A DNA stretch of 6,868 bases. It comes from Candidatus Aminicenantota bacterium. Its GTDB lineage: Bacteria; Acidobacteriota; Aminicenantia; Aminicenantales; Saccharicenantaceae. Of this stretch, positions 1 to 5,150 are shown piece by piece. Location of the stretch: the NCBI GenBank assembly GCA_026393955.1, contig JAPKZE010000287.1, forward strand, positions 1-6,868. Reading direction: 5' to 3'. A program made the translations under genes and the position numbers. The notes beneath the pieces are model-generated. The model was given only the letters and a program-made list of their open reading frames with translations. It had not been told where the DNA came from and ran no database searches. The stretch's first letter is position 1. Every line of letters begins with the position of its first letter.

Positions 1-855
1 GAGCTCAACTGCGTCCTGACCCGGGTCCACTGGCAGCAGGACCGCCGGGTCCTCGACTACTGCGACCGCCACGGCATCCTCATCCAGCTCGAGGTGCCCA
101 CGTGGGGCGGCGGGACGTTCCAGGGCCTCGGACCGGGCGAGCTCGAGACCATCACGCGGAACGGTCTCGACCAGCTCGGGGAGATGATCGCCCGCGACCG
201 CAACCACCCCTGCGTCTTCTCCTGGGGCCTCTGCAACGAGGTCGACGGCCAGAACCCGGTCGCCCAGGAGTTCGTCCGGCGGATGCTCAGGGAGGCGAAG
301 AGCCTCGATCCCGGCCGGCTGTGCTCCTACGCCTCCAACTCCCTCCAGACGACACCCGAGCGCGACGTGGCCGGCGAGATGGACTTCATCGAATGGAACG
401 AATACTACGAGAGCTGGTACGGCGGCGACCCCGCCGCGATGCGGGCCAACCTCGAGACCATCCACCGGGCTTTCCCCGACAAGCCCATCGTCATCTCGGA
501 GTACGGCTACTGCGCCTGCACCGCCGACCGTCCGGAGAACGATCCGCGCCGCATCGAGATCCTCCGGACCCGCCCGGTCGGGTCCCTCGAGATCAAGGCC
601 GGCGGCCGGGCTTTCGTCGCCGTCGTCCGGACGCGGCCGGACCTGCCCGCCTACACGCTCAGGGGCTACAAGCTCCGCTGGACGGCCTACGGCAACGGCG
701 CCATCCCGCTCGAGCGCGGGGAGATCGCCCTGCCCGATCTGGTGCCGGGTTCGGTTTCCGAGACGCCCTTCGGTCCGAAGGGCCCCGACGCCGGACGTTT
801 GCTCGTCGAGATCGTCCGGCCGACGGGCTTTTCCGTCGCGTCGGTCCGCGCCTAG
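1..855 (+). CDS. Glycoside hydrolase family 2 protein, 3' part (beta-galactosidase/glucuronidase-like)
   Basis: The reading frame is open from base 1 and the start lies outside the window, leaving 284 residues. The opening residues (NCVLTRVHW..., DYCDRHGILIQLE) match the early GH2 TIM barrel. NHPCVFSWGLCNE places the acid/base Glu at about residue 80, and KPIVISEYGY places the nucleophile Glu at about residue 167. GH2 enzymes are retaining exo-glycosidases acting on beta-galactosides, glucuronides or mannosides; the substrate cannot be told here. From about residue 198 a beta-rich Ig-like tail follows (LPAYTLRGYKLRW). Only some 25-30 residues separate the nucleophile region from this tail, so the last barrel strand and helix seem to be missing in frame (see findings). 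The TAG stop overlaps the stop of the convergent ABC ATPase gene. Family is certain; activity is doubtful. Confidence 0.88.
   Translation, partial: ELNCVLTRVHWQQDRRVLDYCDRHGILIQLEVPTWGGGTFQGLGPGELETITRNGLDQLGEMIARDRNHPCVFSWGLCNEVDGQNPVAQEFVRRMLREAKSLDPGRLCSYASNSLQTTPERDVAGEMDFIEWNEYYESWYGGDPAAMRANLETIHRAFPDKPIVISEYGYCACTADRPENDPRRIEILRTRPVGSLEIKAGGRAFVAVVRTRPDLPAYTLRGYKLRWTAYGNGAIPLERGEIALPDLVPGSVSETPFGPKGPDAGRLLVEIVRPTGFSVASVRA
566..585. repeat. Perfect 7-bp dyad inside the GH2 gene
   Basis: GGACCCG (566-572) and CGGGTCC (579-585) are perfect inverted arms around the 6-nt loop CCCGGT. The dyad lies where the GH2 protein appears to lose the end of its catalytic barrel (residues LRTRPVGSL). 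It could mark a deletion junction formed at a hairpin. High-GC coding DNA also makes such short dyads by chance. Confidence 0.5.
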
Positions 856-1595
856 GCCAGGGGCGAGGCGTTCGGGGAGGCGGTCGGCTGCTCCTCCATG
901 TACTGAATGTAGAGGTCGGTCAGGTCCTCGTGGGCCAGATCCTGGACCGTCTTCATCATGACCAGCTTGCCCTTGCGCATGAATCCGATGCGGTCGGCGA
1001 TGAGCTTGGCCCGGAAGATGTCGTGGGTCGACATGAAGACCGACTTCCCTTGGTCCCGCATCTGGACCAGGATCTCCAGGAACTCGCGGCCCGACTGGGG
1101 GTCGAGGCCCGAGGTCGGCTCGTCGAGCAGGACGTTGGCGGCGTCCTTGACCACGGCGATGGCGATGCCGAGCTTCTGGCGCATGCCCTTGGAGAAGTTC
1201 TTGACCCGGCGGTCGAAGGCCTCCTTCTGGAGGCCGACCCGGTCGAGGACCGCGGCGTAGTCCTTCTTGGTCAGGTTCCTCTTCCCGGCCAGCTTGCTGA
1301 AGTAGTCGAGGTTCTGGATGGCCGTGAAGTTGCCGTAGAGCATGACGTTCTCGGAGACGAAGGAGACGTGGCGCTTGGCCTTGAGCGGGTCCTTGGCCAC
1401 GTCGATCCCTTCGACGAGGGCCGTCCCGGAGGTCGGCGGGATGAAGTTCAGGAAGAGGTTGATGGTCGTCGTCTTGCCGGCGCCGTTGGCCCCGAACATG
1501 CAGAAGATCTCGCCCGGCTCGACCTTTACGGTCAGGCCGTCGAGGGCCAGTTCGCCGTCCTCGTAACGCTTGGTCAGGTTGATGGTTTCGAGCAT
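852..1595 (-). CDS. ABC-2 type exporter, ATP-binding subunit
   Basis: This 247-residue protein is a complete ABC ATPase that would power the membrane subunit encoded just upstream. Visible motifs are Walker A FGANGAGKT (34-42), a Q-loop position held by Glu (FVSEN, 79-83), the signature FSKGMRQK (134-141), Walker B VLLDEP (155-160), the D-loop SGLD (162-165) and the H-loop His in STHD (residue 191). Glu for Gln in the Q-loop and SKGMRQ for LSGGQ are common in NatA/CcmA-like ABC-2 ATPases. The start at 1595 is chosen because the protein begins MLETINLTKRY there, with AGGAG seven bases upstream. A longer frame, open to 1721, would only add Arg/Pro-rich sequence translated from the permease gene. 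The 3' end runs into the convergent GH2 gene. Substrate is unknown. Confidence 0.95.
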   Translation of the reverse strand: MLETINLTKRYEDGELALDGLTVKVEPGEIFCMFGANGAGKTTTINLFLNFIPPTSGTALVEGIDVAKDPLKAKRHVSFVSENVMLYGNFTAIQNLDYFSKLAGKRNLTKKDYAAVLDRVGLQKEAFDRRVKNFSKGMRQKLGIAIAVVKDAANVLLDEPTSGLDPQSGREFLEILVQMRDQGKSVFMSTHDIFRAKLIADRIGFMRKGKLVMMKTVQDLAHEDLTDLYIQYMEEQPTASPNASPLA

Positions 1596-1602
1596 GGGAT
1601 CT

Positions 1603-1607
1603 CTCCT
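1603..1607 (-). promoter_or_regulatory. Ribosome binding site of the ABC ATPase, overlapping the permease stop
   Basis: On the minus strand AGGAG spans 1607-1603 and its first A is the last base of the permease TGA stop. Seven bases separate it from the ATG at 1595. This arrangement fits translational coupling of the two exporter subunits and fixes the ATPase start. Confidence 0.85.
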
Positions 1608-3013
1608 CAGCGGACGTCGTAGTGCAGGAACGAGACGTAGGCGCCGACGAAAAAGACGATAATCATGACGGTGAGCAGGGCGAAGTCGGGGATGGCCCGG
1701 ACGAGCGACCGGCTCAGCCACTCCGGCTCATAGACGTGCTGCGGCATGTCGTCGATCTTGATCTTGCTCTGCTCGCCCGTCTGGAAGTTGATGCTCTCGC
1801 CGAGCTTGGAGTTGATCCACTTCGTGTAGATCGGCTTGTAGGCCCGGACCGAAGCCAGGAAGCGGTCGAACTCGTCGACCCCCGTCCTCGCCAGCGTCAT
1901 CGAGCCGAAGGTCAGGGCCGAGGCCGGCGAGATCCGGGACAGGTTGACGGCCAGGCTCTGCTGGGCCCGCTTCTTCTGCTGGTAGTCGCGCTCGAGCGCG
2001 GCGTTGCTCTCGTCGATCTTCGTCGTCAGCTGCTGCTGGTAGTCCTGGATGAACTGGCGGAATTTCTCCTGCCAGGCTTTGGGATCCTTCCCGGCATCCG
2101 CCTGGTTCTTGGTGACCCATTCCCGGACGGTCTTCTGGCCCTCCACCTGGACCTGCTGGAGGAAGGCGTCCTTCTTGGCCGTGATCTCGTGGACCGAAGG
2201 GATGGGCTTGACCTGGCCGGCGGTGATGACCGCGACCTTGGGGATGACCATGACGATGATGACCCAGACGAAGAGGAGGACGAGGAAGCTCGTCGACGAG
2301 CGCGACGTCCGGGCCGAGACGAACAGACCCAGACTGAAGAAGACCGAGAGGTAGAGGAAGAACATCAGGAAGATCAGGAGCAGCCGGGCCCAGTCCTGGC
2401 CGCCGAGCGAAACATCGGGCACGATGAGGAGGAACAGGAGGCTGAGAAGGAGCGGGATAAGCAGGGGCAGGAGCAGGCTGATGTAGCCGCCGATGGCCTT
2501 GCCCAGGATGAGCCGGTCGCGCGGCACGTCGTTCGACAGGGCCAGCTTGAGCGTGCCCTTCTCCTTCTCGCCGACGATGGCGTCGTAGGTGAAGAGGATG
2601 GCGAAGAGGCTGAGGACGATCTTGACGATGAACATGAGATCGAGGGCGCCGAAGACGGCGAAGACCGGGTTGCTGCTGTATTTGGAGTCGATGAGGTTGG
2701 GATCGGCGGCGATGTTGACCGGGGCGACACGGCCGACGGCCTCCTCGATGCCCGTGACGACCGTCCCGAGGACCTGGGGCGGCTTGCTGACCTTGACCCC
2801 GATCCCGGCGAGAGAATTGTAGTTCGGCTGGCTCTCCATGTTCTTCTTGTTGAGGGCCAACGCCGCCGTGTACTCCTTCTTCTCGGCCCGGTAGTTGGCG
2901 ACGCCGGTGTAGATGGAGAGGAGGATGAGGATCGTGCAGAGCAGGAACGTGAAGACGAATTTCGGGCTGGTGATGTTGTCCAGGATCTCTTTCTTGATGA
3001 TGTCGCGAAGCAT
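1607..3013 (-). CDS. ABC-2 type exporter, permease subunit
   Basis: This 468-residue inner-membrane protein is the transmembrane partner of the ATPase encoded 11 bp downstream. Hydrophobic segments are near residues 18-38, 125-147, 170-198, 207-232, 240-258 and 441-464. The motif GEKEKGTLKLALS (148-160) after the second segment is typical of ABC-2 permeases. Two extracytoplasmic stretches stand out: about 85 residues between segments 1 and 2, and about 180 residues between segments 5 and 6. The second contains a Gln/Lys-rich, probably coiled-coil helix (about 280-356). Large loops of this kind occur in the NosY/DUF3526-like branch, so it may export a peptide, lipid or other bulky substrate, but the cargo cannot be named. 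The start at 3013 has GGGAGG five bases upstream. A longer frame to 3103 adds only Pro/Arg-rich residues and would run through the predicted promoter. Confidence 0.93.
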   Translation of the reverse strand: MLRDIIKKEILDNITSPKFVFTFLLCTILILLSIYTGVANYRAEKKEYTAALALNKKNMESQPNYNSLAGIGVKVSKPPQVLGTVVTGIEEAVGRVAPVNIAADPNLIDSKYSSNPVFAVFGALDLMFIVKIVLSLFAILFTYDAIVGEKEKGTLKLALSNDVPRDRLILGKAIGGYISLLLPLLIPLLLSLLFLLIVPDVSLGGQDWARLLLIFLMFFLYLSVFFSLGLFVSARTSRSSTSFLVLLFVWVIIVMVIPKVAVITAGQVKPIPSVHEITAKKDAFLQQVQVEGQKTVREWVTKNQADAGKDPKAWQEKFRQFIQDYQQQLTTKIDESNAALERDYQQKKRAQQSLAVNLSRISPASALTFGSMTLARTGVDEFDRFLASVRAYKPIYTKWINSKLGESINFQTGEQSKIKIDDMPQHVYEPEWLSRSLVRAIPDFALLTVMIIVFFVGAYVSFLHYDVR

Positions 3014-3058
3014 GCCGGCCTCCCTCGGTAGAGCGGGTGGATCGGGCGGAGCCCGCGT

Positions 3059-3070
3059 GCGGGTTCCCGC
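3059..3070. repeat. Short GC dyad in the exporter leader
   Basis: GCGGG-TT-CCCGC is a near-contiguous palindrome lying between the predicted -10 box and the permease start. CCCGC at 3052-3056 could instead pair with GCGGG at 3059-3063. A weak leader hairpin or an operator is possible, and so is chance. Confidence 0.3.
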
Positions 3071-3073
3071 GGT

Positions 3074-3102
3074 ATTATACGACAAAGCGGCCGCCGGGTT
3101 CA
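3074..3102 (-). promoter_or_regulatory. Predicted promoter of the ABC-2 exporter operon
   Basis: The minus strand carries a perfect TATAAT at 3079-3074 in otherwise GC-rich DNA, giving a leader of roughly 50-55 nt before the ATG at 3013. The hexamer 17 bp upstream (3102-3097, TGAACC) is a poor -35 match, so strength may depend on the -10 box or on an activator. The REP-like hairpin begins four bases beyond it. Confidence 0.55.
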
Positions 3103-3105
3103 CAC

Positions 3106-3154
3106 GATGGGGTCAAACCTACCTTTTGCTGTAAAAGGTAGGTTTGACCCCATC
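3106..3154. repeat. REP-like perfect hairpin (22-bp arms, 5-nt loop)
   Basis: Bases 3106-3127 are an exact reverse complement of 3133-3154 around the loop GCTGT, with no mismatch. Each arm reads GATGGGGTCAAACC outermost and ends in a T4/A4 tract at the loop. Hairpins of the kind GGGGTC...T-rich loop...GACCCC are known to me as dispersed repeats near IS200-like Y1 (REP-associated, RAYT) transposase genes in several bacterial phyla. That family link is a recollection. No transposase gene is in the window, and no target duplication is seen at the edges. It sits between divergent genes, so it terminates neither. Confidence 0.8.
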
Positions 3155-3164
3155 ATCCCCGTGC

Positions 3165-3194
3165 TTGACCGGGCGCCGGCCCGGCGACTAAGAT
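3165..3194 (+). promoter_or_regulatory. Predicted promoter of the PD40 gene, likely giving a leaderless mRNA
   Basis: TTGACC (3165-3170) and TAAGAT (3189-3194) are separated by 18 bp. The -10 box ends six bases before the ATG at 3201, so transcription should begin at or beside the start codon. The spacer holds a perfect GC dyad, CCGGGC-gccg-GCCCGG (3169-3184), which could bind a regulator. No Shine-Dalgarno sequence is present. Confidence 0.5.
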
Positions 3195-3200
3195 GCGGCC

Positions 3201-4775
3201 ATGTCCAACGATGCCGCCCGCTCATCGCCTCGGCCTTCGACCGTCCTGGCTCTCGCCGCGCTTGTCGCGGTGAGCGCCATGACGGCCGGCGCGCTCCCGA
3301 GCTGCCGCCAAGCTCCCCCGTCGCAGGTTCTGTCCCTGGAAAGGCCCCAGGCCCTCTTCGACGGACACGGCGACATCGGCCCGGTCAAACGGCCGGGCTC
3401 CGTCCGCGAGGACGCGGCGGGCGGAGGGCTCGTCATCGAGGGCGCCGGCGCCAACATGTGGTTCGCTGCGGACGAAGGCCATTTCCTGTGGAAGAGGATG
3501 AGAGGCGATTTCATCGTCACCGCCCGGGTCGAGTTCGTCGGGGAGGGCGCCGAGGCCCACCGCAAGATCGGCTGGATGGTCCGTTCCGCCATGGACCCGG
3601 GGTCCCCCCACGCCAGCGCGGTCGTCCACGGCGACGGCCTGACCTCGCTCCAGTTCCGGCGGACGGCCGGCACGGAGACGGAGGAGGCGAAGCTCGCGGT
3701 TTCCGGGGCCGATCAGATCCAGCTCGAGCGGCGCGGTCCGACCTATGTCATGTCCGCGGCCCGGTTCGGCGAGCCCTACGGCGAGCGGGTGAGCGTCGCC
3801 GGGATCGCCCTCGGCGACGAGGTCCTCGTCGGCCTCTTCGTCTGCTCGCACAACTCCGACGTCGTCGAGAAGGCCCGTTTCTCGAATGTCCGCGTGACCG
3901 TCCCGGCTCCGCCCGACCTCGTCCCCTACCGCGACTACCTCGGCGGGGCGATCGAGCTGCTGGACGTCGACACGGGCCGGCGAACGACGGTCTTCCGCTC
4001 GGACCGGCCGATCCAGGCGCCCAACTGGACCAGGGATGGCCGCTTCCTTCTCTACAACGTCGACGGCCGCATCGACCGCCTCGAGCTGGCTACGGGGAAG
4101 GTCGCGACGCTCGACACCGGCTTCGCCGCGGCCAACAACAACGACCACGTCCTGTCGTTCGACGGGAAGCGGCTCGGCATCAGCCACCACAGCGCCGGGG
4201 ACAAGGACGAGTCCGTCGTCTACGTCCTGCCGGCCGCGGGCGGGACGCCGAGGCGGGTGACCGCCAAGGCCCCCTCCTATCTCCACGGCTGGTCGCCCGA
4301 CGGGCGGTCTCTGGTCTTTACGGGCGGCCGCGACGGGAATTACGACGTCTACAGGATCCCGGCCGAGGGCGGGGACGAGGTCCGCCTGACCGACACCCCG
4401 GGCCTCGACGACGGCCCGGAGTACACGCCGGACGGCCGGTTCATCTATTTCAATTCCGCCCGGACGGGCGACATGCGGATCTGGCGCATGGACCCGGACG
4501 GCGGCGGCCAGGAGCCGGTCATGTCGGACGGATTCCACGACTGGTTTCCGCATGTCTCCCCCGACGGCCGGAGGATCGTCTTCCTGTCGTTCGAAAGGGA
4601 CGTCGCCGCGGACGACCACCCGTTCTACAAGCAGGTCTATCTCCGCCTGATGCCCGTCGACGGCTCGAGCCGGCCCAAGGTCGTCGCCTACGTTTACGGA
4701 GGCCAGGGCACGATCAACGTTCCGTCATGGTCGCCCGACGGCAAAAGGCTCGCCTTCGTCAGCAACTCCCGCTAG
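3201..4775 (+). CDS. Exported DUF1349-like plus PD40 (TolB-like) beta-propeller protein
   Basis: The 524-residue protein has a basic N-terminus and a hydrophobic stretch (about 14-33) ending at Cys35. LPSC is an imperfect lipobox, so it is either a lipoprotein or cleaved by signal peptidase I. Residues about 46-233 look like a concanavalin-like DUF1349 domain (GDFIVTARVEF, KIGWMVRSAM, LQFRRTAG, ARFSNVRVTV). From about 246 at least six PD40/WD40-like blades follow, with signatures NWTRDGR, LSFDGKR, GWSPDGR, EYTPDGR, HVSPDGR and SWSPDGK. Related proteins are often annotated as TolB family or, misleadingly, 'biopolymer transporter TolR'. No enzymatic residues are evident, and a ligand- or glycan-binding periplasmic role is inference. 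An in-frame TAA at 3189-3191 rules out any longer start. The protein ends just after the last blade motif, which is usual in this family. It is transcribed alone. Confidence 0.88.
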   Translation: MSNDAARSSPRPSTVLALAALVAVSAMTAGALPSCRQAPPSQVLSLERPQALFDGHGDIGPVKRPGSVREDAAGGGLVIEGAGANMWFAADEGHFLWKRMRGDFIVTARVEFVGEGAEAHRKIGWMVRSAMDPGSPHASAVVHGDGLTSLQFRRTAGTETEEAKLAVSGADQIQLERRGPTYVMSAARFGEPYGERVSVAGIALGDEVLVGLFVCSHNSDVVEKARFSNVRVTVPAPPDLVPYRDYLGGAIELLDVDTGRRTTVFRSDRPIQAPNWTRDGRFLLYNVDGRIDRLELATGKVATLDTGFAAANNNDHVLSFDGKRLGISHHSAGDKDESVVYVLPAAGGTPRRVTAKAPSYLHGWSPDGRSLVFTGGRDGNYDVYRIPAEGGDEVRLTDTPGLDDGPEYTPDGRFIYFNSARTGDMRIWRMDPDGGGQEPVMSDGFHDWFPHVSPDGRRIVFLSFERDVAADDHPFYKQVYLRLMPVDGSSRPKVVAYVYGGQGTINVPSWSPDGKRLAFVSNSR

Positions 4776-4859
4776 GGACCGCCCCTCGAAGCTCCCGACT
4801 GCCCCTGTTTTTAGGCTCTTCTCCCAGCTCCGGGTTTCCCTCTCGCGGCGGCGATGGGT

Positions 4860-4921
4860 GTCGCCTCGCAGATCCCCGTGGTGGAGGGGGGACCGGCAGG
4901 GAGCGGAGTCTGCGAAGCGAC
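4860..4921. repeat. Local hairpin A, left copy
   Basis: 4860-4872 pairs with 4909-4921: five pairs (GTCGC/GCGAC), one C-A mismatch, then seven pairs (TCGCAGA/TCTGCGA), around a 36-nt loop. Read as minus-strand RNA the mismatch becomes a G-U pair. The matching place in the right copy (5039-5047 with 5088-5099) pairs less well. Confidence 0.6.
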
Positions 4922-4924
4922 CAT

Positions 4925-4961
4925 CAGCACCGCTCCGGAGCAACTCGGAGGAGCGGTGCTG
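4925..4961. repeat. Local hairpin B, left copy
   Basis: CAGCACCGCTCC (4925-4936) and GGAGCGGTGCTG (4950-4961) are perfect 12-bp arms around a 13-nt loop. It mirrors the hairpin at 5001-5036, and their stems differ by paired changes (see findings). Confidence 0.75.
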
Positions 4962-5000
4962 GGAAACATCCGAAGAGAAATCCTCTCTTCCGATATTTCG

Positions 5001-5036
5001 CAGAATCGCGGCTTCGGGTGCTCAGCCCCGATTCTG
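5001..5036. repeat. Local hairpin B', right copy
   Basis: CAGAATCG (5001-5008) pairs with CGATTCTG (5029-5036). After a single C-C mismatch, GGCT (5010-5013) pairs with AGCC (5024-5027). It is the mirror counterpart of the hairpin at 4925-4961. Confidence 0.75.
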
Positions 5037-5112
5037 CCGGGTCGCTCCCAAGAGTCCGCTTCCCGCCGCCGGGGGGCCGGGGAGCTAGAGGCGATACCCT
5101 GAGCCAAGCCGC

Positions 5113-5150
5113 AGAGAGGGACCTCCCGGAATCGGGAGAAGAACCTCTCT
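5113..5150 (-). terminator. Nested hairpin just after the fucosidase stop; possible terminator
   Basis: AGAGAGG (5113-5119) pairs with CCTCTCT (5144-5150) and encloses a second perfect hairpin, CTCCCG-gaat-CGGGAG (5123-5138). The outer arm touches the fucosidase stop codon at 5151-5153, a natural place for 3'-end formation or mRNA protection. No U-tract follows on the minus strand, so a classical intrinsic terminator is not shown. The structure is also the outer end of the right repeat arm. Confidence 0.4.

Larger units (their letters stand above)
4814..5145. repeat. Long imperfect inverted repeat: two head-to-head copies of a ~165-bp structured element
   Basis: The 375 bp between the PD40 and fucosidase stops holds no credible gene. 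Read inward from both ends, the two halves align throughout with small gaps. Ungapped matches counted by hand are 4814-4834 against 5145-5125 (17 of 21), 4850-4867 against 5105-5088 (14 of 18), 4896-4922 against 5066-5040 (21 of 27) and 4958-4978 against 5004-4984 (17 of 21). The centre is the perfect 7-bp hairpin GAAGAGA-aatcc-TCTCTTC (4972-4990). Each half also folds locally into hairpins listed separately. It may be a BIME/MITE-like palindromic element, a bidirectional terminator, or a pair of structured RNA sequences. Short frames open in it on both strands look like by-products of the symmetry. Confidence 0.8.

Noticed and set aside
102..1622. Long plus-strand open frame across the GH2 end and antisense to the ABC ATPase
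   Set aside because: Arg/Pro-rich then Val/Leu/Asp-rich translation typical of a shadow frame in GC-rich DNA. The frames it overlaps carry clear GH2 and ABC motifs.
1596..1721. N-terminal extension of the ABC ATPase to 1721
   Set aside because: The added residues are a frame-shifted translation of the permease C-terminus, and the SD site supports 1595.
1622..3031. Long plus-strand frame antisense to the permease, rich in Asp/Glu
   Set aside because: Low-complexity acidic translation mirroring membrane-segment codons; no start signal or family motif.
3014..3103. N-terminal extension of the permease to 3103
   Set aside because: It would cover the TATAAT box and adds Pro/Arg-rich residues; the start at 3013 has a strong SD site.
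4775..4812. Possible intrinsic terminator of the PD40 gene ending in five T (4808-4812)
   Set aside because: The only stem before the T-run is a 4-bp GGGA/TCCC with a long loop, not adjacent to the T-run.
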